Below are positions 30,787-42,045 of a DNA stretch of 64,000 nt, one piece after another (position 1 is the stretch's first letter; each line of letters begins with the position of its first letter). A program made the position numbers and the translations under genes. Origin of the DNA: CAVQRC01 sp963715045. GTDB lineage: Bacteria; Planctomycetota; Planctomycetia; Pirellulales; Lacipirellulaceae. The notes below the pieces were generated by a model, which saw only the letters and a list, made by a program, of their open reading frames with translations, searched no databases and was not told the DNA's origin. The stretch is taken from the NCBI GenBank assembly GCA_963715045.1, contig CAVQRC010000039.1:186001-250000 (forward strand), written 5' to 3'.

Positions 30787-31026
30787 AGCAATATTCGTGG
30801 GGTGTGGGTTGAGTGGGTTCGCCGCGCGTTGAGTAGCCCGAGACTCCCCAGCCGGAGTCGATCTTAGATCAGGATAAACCGCGGCATACCGCGGCGAAAT
30901 CCCGGACGCATTTCGCGATCGGTGACGTCACCGAAGCCAGCCCGAGTGATCGCCCGGTGCCTCGCCGCGATACGGGGATTTGCGGTAGACTCTGCGAACC
31001 AGGGCGGCGGGCCTGTTTCACGGTGG
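30787..31026. other. Upstream region of the propeller gene
   Basis: No gene recognised. It leads directly into the palindrome array starting at 31027. Confidence 0.4.
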
Positions 31027-31631
31027 GTGACACTCGCCGAGTGTCACGGATCCCACGAGGAACATCGGCCACCGGGACGGCAGGCGAACCAGGGCGGCGG
31101 CTTGATGCACACGTTGGTTGAATGGCGTGTGCCTGTCGTGGCTTCCGTCACTTTCGGCGAAAGTGACCCACGGTGGTGTCACGGCGCCCTCGAGCAACGT
31201 TGGCCACCGGGACGGCAGGCGAACCAGGGCGGCGGGCTTGATGCACACGTTGGTTGAAGGGCGTGTGCCTGTCGTGGCTTCCGTCACTTTCGGCGAAAGT
31301 GACCCACGGTGGTGTCACGGCGCCCTCGAGCAACGTTGGCCACCGGGACGGCAAGCGAACCAGGGCGGCGGGCCTGTTTCACGGTGGGTGACACTCGCCG
31401 AGTGTCACGGATCCCACGAGCAACATCGGCCACCGGGACGGCAGGCGAACCTGGGCGGGGGCTTGATTCACACGTTGGTTGAATGGCGTGTGCCGTCGTG
31501 GCTTCCGTCACTTTCGGCGAAAGTGACCCACGGTGGTGTCACGGCGCCCTCGAGCAACATCGGCCACCGGGACGGCAGGCGAACCAGGGCGGCGGCTTGA
31601 TGCAGCTTCCGTCACTTTCGGCGAAAGTGAC
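31027..31631. repeat. Palindrome array A (six palindromes)
   Basis: Six 21-bp palindromes start at 31027, 31147, 31283, 31388, 31507 and 31611. Two types alternate: arms GTCACTTTCG/CGAAAGTGAC and arms GTGACACTCG/CGAGTGTCAC, each around one central base. The spacers (about 85-115 bp) are themselves repeated, with words such as catcggccaccgggacgg and gcgaaccagggcgg. The last palindrome overlaps the end of the PEP-CTERM gene. Reading frames through the array are short and change between units. Confidence 0.95.
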
Positions 31632-34148
31632 CCATGAGCAGCTCCCGCCAGGGGTTTCCGACCAAAACGAGCATCAGGATTCCGAACAACAACAACTCGT
31701 TCGGTTCGGGAATGACGCTGCTCCCCTCCCCTGCCGACGAGCCGAACTGCGTCTGCCAGGCCAGGAAGTCTTCCCCGTCGGTGTCTCCGTCGCCATCGGC
31801 ATCCCCGCCGTCGTCGACTCCGAAACTCCGTTGCCAGATCAGGAAGTCCACCCCGTCGACATCTCCATCGCCGTCGAAGTCGGCATCAGCAGGGCCAGTA
31901 CCTGCAGCAGGACGTAATCGGCCTCGTAGTCGAGGTTCCACACCGGTCACTCGGCAATCGGCAAACGCGTCGTTCAGCCCGCCAAAGAACTCGCCGCTGA
32001 TCGTGCCCGCCTGCATGATCTGCCAGGCGTCGCCGATTCCAGCGGTAAACATCCCACCACCCAGGTCGACCAGAAACAGCTTCAACGATCCATCCAACTG
32101 GGCCAAAGCGTTTACGTCTAACTGGTCGTATTCACCCGCCGCGGTTCCGCCCAGCTCGATCTGCAGCGTGCCCGCCGCCGTCTGCTCGTAGGCCTGAACG
32201 GTCGCCTCGCCCGTAACGGTGCCGCCCCCAAAGCCCAGGCTCAACCGACCCCGGTTCTCGACCGTCACGCCGACCGTCACGCCCTCGTCCAGCCCAAGCG
32301 TTTTTCCATCCGGGTTCACGAGTCGGCCGCTCCCCGAATAAGTTCCACCGGGATGCAGAACGGTCCCGTTGTTCGCGTCCAGCGTCGCACTCCGTTGATG
32401 AGGGAATTGCTTTCCTCGGCAAAGTGCAGCGTTGCGCCGGACGTGATCCGGCTCCCGCCCGGTTGCACCTCGAGATTGCCGAACAAGCTCACGTTCCCGG
32501 TTGCCACGAGCATGGCATCGTCGAGGTTCATGATGCCTGCGTCCGAAATCGTCACGCAGCGTGAACTGGCCCTCTACGTCGACCCGTCGACTCGGGCCGA
32601 CGTCAAGCCGGCCGTGAAACGTCAACCCGCCCTCGCGGATGTCCAGGTCGCCGGAGATCGCGTTCAGCCGACCCGTGCCGTTGAGTCCATCGAGGTCGTA
32701 GCTGTTGCCAGGGGAATCAAGCACCAGTGTTCCGCCCTCGGCCGTGATCGTGCCATTGTTCTCCAGTCCGTCCGCGACGATCCTCCCGTGGCCGCGGACG
32801 AGTCCGCTCCCGGCGGTGACAAGCGTCGTTCCCTGCAATTCCCCTCCGACCAGCTCGACGTCGCCGTCCAACCCCCAACTGTCGGCAATCCCCTGCACAT
32901 TCGCGTCCAGGACACCGGCGATACTCATCGTGCCGCCGAAGTTGAACCCTTCATTATCGATCCGGTCCACATTCAGAGTCAGCATCCCTCCGCTGCCGAC
33001 GGTGACCTGGACCGTTCCGCTGTCGCCGTCGAGATCAATCACTTCCTGATTCACGCCCAGTTCGCCGTTGACGATCAGTGCCGTCGCCTGATTCAAGTCG
33101 AGGTCGGAACCGAATGCCATGCCGACCGCGCCATCGACCTGCAGGGTCGCATCCACGTCGACGATCGTATTGACGAGCAAACCGAATGCGTCGATTACCG
33201 CGGTTCCGGACGTCACGTGGATTCGCGCCGAGTCGATGCCCAGTCCGGCACCTGTACCGGTCGTCCGCAATGTCGCGTTCCCGCCACTTCCTGAAAATTG
33301 GATCGTTCCGCCGTCAGTCGGCCAGTACTGCTGAATCTCGAGCGTATCTCCCCGCCCGATGTAGATGTCGCCCTCGAACGGATCGGCCAGTGGTGCGTCG
33401 ACGACAAGCGTCATGTTGCCGCTGAAAATTCCCGTGCCGTCATCGACGTCGAGCACTCCCCACTCGCGGTACTCGAAGAACTGTCCGTCCAGATCCAGTG
33501 ACGTGCCGTTGGGCGCTTCGATGGTGAGCGTCTTTTCCAGGCTCCCCGGTACGGCTCCGCCTACGCGGATGGTGCCATCGTTGACCACGCCGACGCCGGC
33601 TCCGGCTGTGAAGACGACCCGGCCGTTGCCAACGATCTCCGACGCCGCGTCGATGTAGCCGTCGGTGTCGATGTGGGCGCAGTCCGCCGTTCATCGACAG
33701 CCGCCCTCCGAATCGGAGTTGCAACTCGTCGGTATCGAATCCCCGATCGCTCGGATTAGGTCCGGTAGGGATCCACGATGATCCGCGTATCCGGACCATC
33801 GATCCGGGTCAGGGCCGTTCCCCCCGCATCGACGCCGATCCGGTACCCGTTCGAGTCGAGCGTGAATCCGTTCATGACCGTCAGCCCATCGATCCAGGCC
33901 GTATTTGCCGACAGCAGCACGACGTTGTCGACCGACGTGTCGGCCAGCATCGCCGTATCGCCGTCCCCGGGAACGCGCTGCACGATGACCGGGTAGGGAT
34001 CGAAGAACGCGTTCCAGTTCGTCACCGTCTGCCAGTCGTTATCGGCAAGGCCTCCCCAGGCGACCTCATGCCCGCCGGCAGTTGCCACAAGACAGAAACC
34101 GATGGCCAGAAACAACATCCGACCGGGCGCATGATGGAAAGGGAACAT
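31612..34148 (-). CDS. PEP-CTERM protein with autotransporter-like repeats and EF-hand pair, frameshifted
   Basis: ATG at 34148 with an AAGGAGC ribosome site and a signal peptide (MFPFHHAPGRMLFLAIGFCLVATAGG). The body is made of short beta-strand repeats rich in Gly, Asp, Asn and Thr (VNDGTIRVGG, LENNGTITAEGGTLVLDS), as in passenger-type beta-helices. Near the C-terminus are two dockerin-like EF hands (ADFDGDGDVDGVDFLIWQRS and DADGDGDTDGEDFLAWQ), then the PEP-CTERM sorting signal VIPEPNELLLFGILMLVLVGN. Frame shifts near 33760, 33680, 32555, 32395, 31950 and 31890 break it. The final GHFRRK and stop come from the palindrome repeat. About 845 residues; sorted by an exosortase encoded elsewhere. 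Confidence 0.82.
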
Positions 34149-34371
34149 CAGTGGGCTCCTTTCATTTCGTGAAAGACAGCGAGGCCTCCCTCCCCTGGCG
34201 GGGCGAGACGCGCCGCCCTGCAGAACTTGTCGAGGGTTGGTCTCAAGAAGCAATCAGCGTGCCAACCGATTTCGCGAGAGAAAGCCCGCATTTTCGAGAC
34301 TTTCTTGAGCCCGCCAGTCTTCCGCCGTGGCTGAGAACGCACGCCGGTCGTGCTATTTCGCACGGCCGGCA

Positions 34372-35648
34372 CTAAGGCCTGTTGCGACCCCAGAACAACG
34401 ACTCCTTCGGCCCGCGGTACTGACGCGCATCTCCGGCGTGAGCACGATCTCCTGCCCTCGGTTGAGCGATTCGACGCCGCCGATCACCATGCCGGAAGTC
34501 AGATAGCGTACGCTCCACCGGATAGGGGTGCGGTGAGCTGAAGATATCTTCGATGTGACGCGTCAGCGGATTGAAGAAGTCGGCGGTTGTCGAGCCGTGT
34601 CGTCGGCATGGGCAGATACATCTGGCAGGAGAGAATCGTCCGTGCGGCTAGGTAGCCGGCGTAGTTGAAGTCGCGGATGCCTGTCAGCAAAATCGGTCGT
34701 GCGGAAACCGTCCCGATGTTCGACAAAGTAGCCCGTGGTGTCGGGAACGCCGGCGGGCCCAATCGAACGTGACCGGCTCGGTGGAAACCCCCTTCAACCG
34801 GCAGGTTGTGGCTGCGCGTCAAGGCGGCGACAAAAGTTGCGCGTGATCTGACGGTCGTCCGCGTCCAGTGCTGCCAGATCGCTCGTCTCGCAGGGCCTGC
34901 ACCGCGCATGCCCACCTCGCCGCCCCGCCGCCGTTCGGACATGCACTGCGCCGTTTCCAAGGCGTGGAAGTCGTAGCTGTCGATGCCTCCGTAGGCAACG
35001 CAGACACTTTCCTGAGATCGGCGCTGTACGGCATGTCGATCGATGGCAGTCGCCACGTGACCGGCAGCGAGGAGCCGGCCAGAAATGGGAATCCCAGCCG
35101 CTTGGCGTCGGCGACCATCTCCTGACGCACTCGTCCCAGGAGGTCGATAGGTGCTTGTCGTTGAATACCGGACGGCTCGGCCGCTCGTCTTCAAAGACCT
35201 TGACGACCTCCTTGAACCACTCGTAGCGCGGATACCGCATCTGCCCTTTTTCGTTGGCGGGATAGTTCCGTGCTCGGCGATGATCACCACGCCGTCGACG
35301 GCCAGTTTCGAGCCGCCCAGCGTGAGCGCTTCGGCGATCGTAGGAGAAATTGTCGCAAGCCGTAGCGCTGGATTCGCTGCCGTCCCCAGGTATCGTTCTC
35401 CGGGAATTGGTCGAGAAACACCGCTGCGACCTCGACGCGTGGGGCGGCTGCCATCGCACCACCCCACGTGTAGCCCTCGACCAGACGGTCTAGAAAGTGC
35501 TGCGCGTGCGAGTGCTGGTGCGGACGACGGTCCCCAGAAAGGCGATCCGTTTGCGCTGCTGCAATGCGGCACCGTGAACGAGCCGCGGCGCGAGCGCCGC
35601 ACCGGTCGCCGCCGCCACAAACGATCTACGTGTGAGCCGTGGAATCAT
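34372..35648 (-). CDS. Tat-exported protein of unknown function, frameshifted
   Basis: ATG at 35648 gives MIPRLTRRSFVAAATGAALAPRL, a twin-arginine signal peptide. Joined over several frames the protein contains PTIAEALTLGGSKLAVDGVVIIAEHG, RYPRYEWFKEVVKVFEDERPSRPVFNDKHLS, AKRLGFPFLAGSSLPVTWR, VCVAYGGIDSYDFHALETAQCM, RDFNYAGYL, and an end YRGPKESLFWGRNRP followed by a stop at 34372. About 425 residues. I do not recognise a named family; the first half resembles Rossmann-type proteins of the kind that follow a conserved HG motif with a lid. At least seven single-base shifts are needed, so exact residues are uncertain. Confidence 0.65.
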
Positions 35649-35875
35649 GGTAACCTCATCGGGAACAAGTGCCGCACAAGCCAGGGAGTTCGCGACGCAC
35701 CGGCCGCCCCCGAGGTTTTAAATCACCAATGACAAATTGCAAATCACAAACAAATCTCAATCCAAAAAAACAAATACCGAGTTTCCCAAAGTCCCATCCG
35801 ACTTCGCTACGCTCGCTGAACTCGCGGGTGCTACGTCGGACGTCGCAGTCCCATCGTCCCACGCTCAGCATTGTC
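35649..35875. other. Short intergenic region with simple-sequence words
   Basis: Holds aatgacaaattgcaaatcac words (35725-35770) like those at 43480-43540. No gene seen. Confidence 0.4.
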
Positions 35876-36585
35876 ATGCCTACGCTCAACACGATCATGT
35901 CGCAGCTCAAGGCCAAAGGATCGGCTCAGACGCGTTAAGACTTTTGCCCGGCACAGAGTCCGGACGAAATGTTCGGCGTCAAGGTTAGCGACTTAAAGGT
36001 GATCGCCAAGACAGATCAAGGGGCAGCATGAACTCGCGTGTGCGCTGTACGACACCGGCAATTCGGACGCGATGTATCTCGCCGGGATCGTCGCCGACGC
36101 GGCGCAGATGACGAGGCGGCAGCTCGAGTCGTGGGCCAAGAACGCGAGCGTGGTACATGATCGCCGAGTACACGGTTCCCGGGGTCGCCACCGAGATTTC
36201 ACGGCCGGGAAATCGCGTTGAAGTGGATCCAGGCGAAGAAGGCATCGTCGCGCCGGCGGTTGGTGTACGTACGCGGGCTTTCTCTCGATCACGCGCCGAC
36301 GATGCACTCGATCTCAAGGAAATCACGGGGCTGCTGGATCGCGTGGTCAAAGCGATTGATGCCGCGCCCAACCGCGTGCGCTACACGATGAACGGATTCG
36401 TCATCGCCGTCGGGAGCTACGTCAAGCCGTTCCTGCGTGAGGCCAAAGCGACCGCGCGAAAGATTGGCAGGGTTACCGTCGACATGGGCGAGACGGCCTG
36501 CAAGGTGCCGCAGGCGAGCGCGTACATCGCGAAAGTCGAGTCGATGGGTCGCGTCGGCAAAAAACGCAAATCGGCCAGATGCTGA
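35876..36585 (+). CDS. DNA alkylation repair (AlkD-like) protein, multiply frameshifted
   Basis: Recognisable pieces in order are MPTLNTIMSQLKAKGSAQTR, then KTFARH, MFGVKVSDLKVIAKT, ELACALYDTGNSDAMYLAGIVAD, MTRRQLESWAKNAS, MIAEYTVPGVATE, WCTYAGFLSI, and an unbroken C-terminal part from 36295 (DDALDLKEITGLLDRVVKAIDAAPNRVRYTMNGFVIAVGSYVK). The order and words match HEAT-repeat AlkD-type proteins, which bind alkylated bases. Insertions are plain, for example an extra T after ACGCG near 35934. At least five shifts occur in 710 bases, so the gene is either a pseudogene or badly sequenced. A palindrome begins four bases after the stop. Confidence 0.75.
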
Positions 36586-36589
36586 GTGG

Positions 36590-36746
36590 GTCACTCTCGC
36601 CGAGAGTGACGGAGGCCATCACAGCCGAGGCAATCAAGACGCCGTGAGCCTCAGATCGGCGCCCTGATTTGCCTGCCGTCCCAGTCGCCCACGCAGTGAG
36701 TGGGATCCGCCGGACGCCACCGTGGGTCACTCTCGCCGAGAGTGAC
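36590..36746. repeat. Palindrome array B (two palindromes)
   Basis: Palindromes at 36590-36610 and 36726-36746 have arms GTCACTCTCG and CGAGAGTGAC around one base, a third version of the family. The first lies directly after the AlkD-like stop. Confidence 0.9.
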
Positions 36747-36898
36747 CAGCGGGGCGAGCCGGCTCGGCGATCGTAACTCTCCTGAAGCTGCCAACCCGGT
36801 GCCGCAGGCGGCAAGCCCGCACTGGTTGCCGTTTCCCCCCGAACTCGTCAGAATAGCTATCAGGTGTTGGCTCCATTCAAACAGCTTGCGGGAATCCG

Positions 36899-39300
36899 AT
36901 GCGGCCGCAGCAGACTCATTTCGTGCTTTGCTTTCTGGCTGCCGCTTCGTTGCCACACATCGCGAACGGCCGAGCCCCGGCTCCAAACGTCGATTTCAAT
37001 CGCGACGTCCGCCCGATTCTCTCGCAGCACTGTTTCAAGTGCCACGGTTTTGATCCCCAGGCACGTCGGAGCAAATTGCGGCTCGATCGCCGCGAGGCCA
37101 TCACCGCGGAGTTGCCATCCGGCTACACGCCGGTCGTGGCGGGCGATCCCCAGGCCAGCGAGCTGATTCGTCGCATCGCGGCCACCGACCCGGCCGATCG
37201 CATGCCGCCTGCCGATGTCGCCGAGCCGCTTTCCTCGGACGAGATCGCGACACTCACCGCCTGGATGGAGGGGGAGCACCCTGGGCGGAACATTGGGCGC
37301 TGGTTCCACCTCACAAGACCGCGTTGCCGCCCGTCGTCGACCCCCGGTGGTCGCGACAGCCGATCGATCGCTTCATCCTCAGCCGACTCGAGGCGGAACG
37401 GATCGTGCCCTCGCCCGAGGCCGACCGTGCAACGTTGCTTCGCCGCCTGACGCTCGATCTGACCGGGCTGCCACCCACGCCCGGGGAGATCGACGCCTTT
37501 CTGGCCGACGACGCGCCGGACGCCTGCGAACGGGTGGTCGACCGGCTCCTCGCCAGTCCGCATTACGGCGAACGGATGGCCCGGCGATGGCTTGACCTCG
37601 CCCGCTACGCCGATTCGAGCGGCTACGCGAACGACAATCTCCGCTCGATGTGGCCCTATCGCGACTGGGTCGTGGCGGCGCCCTCAATGCAGACCTGCCG
37701 TTCGACGCATTTACTGTGGAACAGCTTGCCGGTGATCTGCTCCCCGAACCGACCCGTGAGCAACTCGTCGCGAGCGGTTTTCATCGCAACACGCCCCATC
37801 AGTACGAGGGTGGCAGCGATCCCGAACAGTACCGGGTCGAGCGGGTCAAGAACCGAGTCGACACGACGGGCACAATCTGGCTGGGGATGACCATCGGCTG
37901 CGGGCTCAGTGCCATACGCACAAGTTCGATCCGATTTCGCATCGCGAGTATTACCAGTTGTACGCGTTCTTCAACGACAGCGAGGAACACGAGCTGTCGC
38001 TGCCGACGCCAGGGCAGCAGCAACAGCTTGCGGAACTCGACGCCGAGATCGGTCAGCTCAATCGTCAGCTCGAGCTCAGCAAGCAGCCCACGCAGGAGGC
38101 GACGGTGGTCAGCGGCCCGACGCCTGCGGAAGCCGGCGGATCGACATCCGAGATCGCCGAACTCGAGGCCCGGCTTGCTCAGCGGCAACAGCAGCGAAAG
38201 CAACTCCATGATTCGCTTCCCACCACGCTCATCGTTCGCGAGCGGGACGAGCCGCGTGAGAGTTTCATTCAATTGCGTGGCGACTTCCTCTCTGCCGGCC
38301 CGCAGGTGCAGCCGGGAACTCCGGCTTGCCTCCCGCCGCTTTCTGAAGCGGCATCCACCAGACCGGATCGGCTGCAGTTCGCACGGTGGCTCGTGCGACC
38401 CGACAATCCGCTCACCTTTCGCGTTACCGTCAATCGAGAATGGCAGCACCTGTTCGGTGTAGGCCTCGTCAAGACCGAAACGATTTCGGCTTTCAGGGCG
38501 CCTCGCCGACCCATCCGCGACTTCTCGACTGGCTCGCGGTCGAATTCGTCGCGGCCGACGCGTCGTTCAAGCGACTGCACCGGCTACTCCTCACGACCAG
38601 TACCTATCGGCAATCGTCGCGGCAACGGGAAGAGCTCGCCGAGATCGATCCGGCGAATCAGCTCCTCGCCCGGCAGGCGCGGCAACGCGTGGAGGGTGAG
38701 ATTGTCCGCGACCTGGCCCTGGCCGCCAGTGGACAGCTCTGCCGTCGAATCGGCGGCCCGAGCGTCTTTCCGCCGATTGAAGCCAACGTGATCGGTACGA
38801 GCTCGGCCAATCACAAGTGGCCAACCAGCACCGGCGGAGACCGCTATCGACGGGGAATTTATACGGCCATCTATCGCGCCAATGTCTATCCCATGCTCTC
38901 CACCTTCGACGGTCCGGATCGCGACAACGCGTGCACCCGCCGGGATCGTTCCAACACGCCCCTGCAATCGCTGACGCTGGCGAACAGCCCGGCCATGGAT
39001 GCGGTGTTTCGTGGCTTTGCCGAGCGAATCCGCCGCGGCGCGGCAGCCTCCGGTGTCGACGATCGCCTCGAACTTGCGTTCCGATTGTGCTTCGGGAGAA
39101 GGCCGACGGCGGCAGAGCACGAACGGCTCGGCAAGTTCCTGGCCTACCATCAGGAACGATTCGCTTCCGACGACGATGCTGCGATGCATGTCGCCGGAAG
39201 CGACTATGCGGCGGATCCCGAGACGGCCGCCGACGTCGCCGCGTGGTACGCCGTGGGTCGCCTGCTCATGAATCTCGACGAGTTCGTCACGCGTGAATAA
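36899..39300 (+). CDS. PSCyt1/DUF1549/DUF1553 secreted cytochrome protein, frameshifted
   Basis: Signal peptide (MRPQQTHFVLCFLAAASLPHIANG), then a planctomycete cytochrome c domain (VDFNRDVRPILSQHCFKCHGFDP; CxxCH at about residues 43-47). DUF1549 follows (DRFILSRLEAERIVPSPEAD, LTLDLTGLPPTPGEIDAFL, RWLDLARYADSSGYANDN, HTHKFDPISHREYYQLYAFFN), with a Gln-rich coiled coil inserted (about 38020-38210). DUF1553 ends it (NREWQHLFGVGLVKTENDFG, RRIGGPSVFPPI, RANVYPMLSTFDGPDRDNACTRRDRSNTPLQSL). Shifts lie near 37272, 37680, 37905 and 38480; the first is in a GGGGG run. Joined length about 800 residues. The stop overlaps the start of the DUF1501 gene, its usual partner. Confidence 0.88.
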
Positions 39301-40864
39301 CCACGAGCCACGATTGCCGCTGATCCCGTTGCTCGCTGTGACGTGCCGCCACTTCTTTGGGGGGTGCGGGGTGGGTCTCGGTTCGATGGCGGTCTCGACA
39401 CTGCTTGCCGGCGAATCGACGGGCGCCTCGCAGACGCCGCACCCGCTGGCGACGCGGCAGACGCATTCCCCGCCCGGGCCAAGGCGGTGATCTTTCCTGT
39501 TCATGGCCGGCGGGCCGAGCCAGTTCGAGTTGTTCGACTACAAGCCCAAGCTGTGCGAACTCGACGGCCAGTCGCCGCCGCCGAGTCCTCTGGAAGGGCA
39601 AACGCTTCGCGTTCATCAAGGGGACGCGAAGCTGCTGTGGACGCGAGTGCAAGTTCGTTCGCGCCACGGCCAGTCCGGACAGCGGAGTTGAGCGATCTGC
39701 CTGCCGCACCATCGGCGAGATCGTCGACGACATCTGCTTCTCAACGAGCATGACGACCGACGTCTTCAACCACGGCCCGGCCAAGCTGTTCATGAACACC
39801 GGCTCGCCGCAGCCCGGGCCGGCCGAGCATGGGGTCCTGGGTCACCTACGGCATCGGCAGCGAGTCGCAGGACTTGCCGGGCTTTGTCGTCCTGCAGTCC
39901 GGGCCCGCGCGGGCCCGCGCGGCGGCTCGCCGCTGTGGGGCAGCGGCTTCCTGCCGACCACCTACCAGGGGGTGCCCTTCCGCGGCCGGGCGATGCCGAT
40001 TCTGAATCTCGCCAGTCCGCCGGGCGGTTCGGCCCGGGCGCAGGCGATTCGTCGCACGCGGTCGCGACCTCAATCGGCCTGCGTCTCGACGGACACCGGC
40101 GATCCCGGAGATCGCCACGCGCATCGCCGCCTACGAAATGGCGTATCGGATGCAGTCGAGGCACCGGAGTTGATGGACCTTTCGGCACGAGACGCCGCGA
40201 CACTCGCGGCTACGGCGCCGAGCCGGGCAAGGCGTCGTTCGCCAACAACTGCCTGCTGGCACGGCGGCTGGTGGAGCGCGGCGTGCGCTTCGTGCAGCTC
40301 TATCACACCGACTGGGACCATCACGGCAACGCCGAGCACGATCTGGCAACGATCTCGGACGGTCTGCCGCGAGATCGATCAGCCCGTGGCGGCCCTGGTG
40401 CACCGACCTCAAGCAGCGCGGTCTGCTCGACGAGACGCTGGTGATCTGGGGAGGGCGAGTTCGGCCGCACGCCGATGGGCGAGCCCCGCGACACGATCGG
40501 CCGCGATCATCACATCGACGCCTACACCATGTGGCTCGCCGGCGGCGGGATTCGACCCGGGATCGTATATGGCGAGACCGACGAACTGGGCTTCGGGGTC
40601 GTCCGCGAGGAAATCCACGTTCACGACCTCCAGGCGACGATCCTGCACTGCCTGGGACTCGACCACGAGAAATTCACGTTCCGCCACCAGGGCCGAGAGT
40701 TCCGGCTGACGGATGTGCATGGCCGTGTCGTGAAAGAGATTCTGGCGTGGAGGGGGGCCACGGTGGGTGACACTCGCCGAGTGTCACGGATGCTGCCACG
40801 AGCGACATCGGCCACCGAGCCGGCAGGCGAACCAGGGCGCCTGGCTGATTCAGACCGTGGTTGA
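39293..40864 (+). CDS. DUF1501 protein, multiply frameshifted
   Basis: GTG at 39293 overlaps the DUF1553 stop by eight bases. Recognisable DUF1501 words in order are RHFFGGCGVGLGSMAVSTLL (Tat/hydrophobic leader), AVIFLFMAGGPSQFELFDYKPKL, LPHHRRI/EIVDDICF, GSGFLPTTYQGVPFRG, ANNCLLARRLVERGVRFVQLYHTDWDHHGN, DTIGRDHHIDAYTMWLAGGGIRPGIVYGETDELGFG and EIHVHDLQATILHCLGLDHEKFTFRHQGREFRLTDVHG. The family belongs to the alkaline phosphatase/sulfatase-like fold and is almost always paired with DUF1553. Around ten single-base shifts break it. The last frame reads into palindrome array C; the native end is likely VVKEILA near 40749. Confidence 0.82.
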
Positions 40865-41046
40865 CATGCCTTTGCCTGTTGTGGCTCCGGTCACTTTCGG
40901 CGAAAGTGACCCACGTTGGTGTCACGGATCCCACGAGCGACATCGGCCACCGAGCCGGCAGCCGAACCAGGGCGCCGGGCTGATTCAGACGGTGGTTGAC
41001 ATGGCGTTTGCCTGTTGTGGCTTCGGTCACTTTCGGCGAAAGTGAC
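40767..41046. repeat. Palindrome array C (three palindromes)
   Basis: Palindromes at 40767 (GTGACACTCG type), 40890 and 41026 (GTCACTTTCG type), spaced 123 and 136 bases apart. Spacers carry cgacatcggccaccgagcc and gcgaaccagggcgc words, close to those of arrays A and D. Lies at the 3' end of the DUF1501 gene and about 80 bases before the DUF1559 gene. Confidence 0.93.
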
Positions 41047-41126
41047 CCACGGGTACGCTTTCTTGACGGCGACGGCCAGGGTGTCCTAGACTCGTCCAGG
41101 TTCGCTCTCAATCCCAGCAGGCAGCG

Positions 41127-42038
41127 ATGCGGCGTCGAGGTTTCACGCTTGTCGAACTTCTGGTCGTGATCGCGATCATCGGCGTGCTCGTCGCCCTTCT
41201 GCTTCCGGCCGTGCAGAGTGCCCGTGAGGCGGCCCGCAGGACGCAGTGTCTGAATCATCTGCGTCAGATCGGACTGGGCATTCTCAATTATGAGGGAGCC
41301 CACTCGGTATTTCCGATTTCAATCGCCCATTACCAGGAAGCCGACGTCGATGGGAACGGCATCAGTTGGATGGTCGGCATCCTGCCGTATCTCGAGGAAG
41401 CATCGGCCTTCGCCGCGCTCGACACGTCAGGCCGGGCAGACGCAGGGCAAGGTATGGTCGCCCCCGAGAATCGCGCCACGATCCGCCAGTCGCTCGAAAT
41501 CTATGCCTGCCCCAGCGATGATCCCCAGGAGAAAGTTCGTACCGACGTATGGCTGCTCAGCGGTATCGAGTTTGCTACCACGAACTACGCCGGCGTGATC
41601 GGACCCCACAACCTGGGTAATTCGTCGCTGTTCGGCGGACTCGCCGACTGCCATAACTTTCAGGCCACGGGCTTCGAAGAGTGCACCGGTACTTTCTGGC
41701 GGCACAGCCACCTCAGGCCGGTCACGCTTGCAAGTTTTACCGATGGCACCAGCAATACGATCATCGTCGGCGAAGTCCTGCCCGACTTCGACTCGTTCAA
41801 GTACTGGGCACTTGGAAACGGTACCTGGGCGTCGACCCATGCCCCGCTGAATTACTTTCCTGAGCCGAATCGACCCTGGGATGCATGGTTCAACCAGATT
41901 TCATTCCGGAGCCTCCACCCGGGCGGGGGCCACTTTCTGTGGGGAGATGGCAACGTGTCACTCGTCAGCGAAGCGATCAACAGCCAGGTGTACCGCGCAA
42001 GCAGCACACGCGGGCTTGGCGAAGTCGAGAGCCGGTAA
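41127..42038 (+). CDS. DUF1559 prepilin-like protein
   Basis: A 303-residue, intact protein starting MRRRGFTLVELLVVIAIIGVLVALLLPAVQSAREAARR, the near-invariant planctomycete prepilin leader, followed by the DUF1559 (SBP_bac_10) domain. The typical words TNYAGVIGPHN, FTDGTSNTIIVGE and the C-terminal H-x9-DG motif (HPGGGHFLWGDGNV) are all present. Planctomycetes carry dozens of such genes; products are thought to be pilin-like surface proteins, but the role is unproven. A small lipoprotein gene follows seven bases later, a common pairing. Confidence 0.93.
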   Translation: MRRRGFTLVELLVVIAIIGVLVALLLPAVQSAREAARRTQCLNHLRQIGLGILNYEGAHSVFPISIAHYQEADVDGNGISWMVGILPYLEEASAFAALDTSGRADAGQGMVAPENRATIRQSLEIYACPSDDPQEKVRTDVWLLSGIEFATTNYAGVIGPHNLGNSSLFGGLADCHNFQATGFEECTGTFWRHSHLRPVTLASFTDGTSNTIIVGEVLPDFDSFKYWALGNGTWASTHAPLNYFPEPNRPWDAWFNQISFRSLHPGGGHFLWGDGNVSLVSEAINSQVYRASSTRGLGEVESR

Positions 42039-42045
42039 ACGTCTC

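Noticed and set aside
31027..31631. Possible CRISPR array
   Set aside because: The spacers between palindromes are themselves repeated and too long and variable in length, and no cas genes are nearby.
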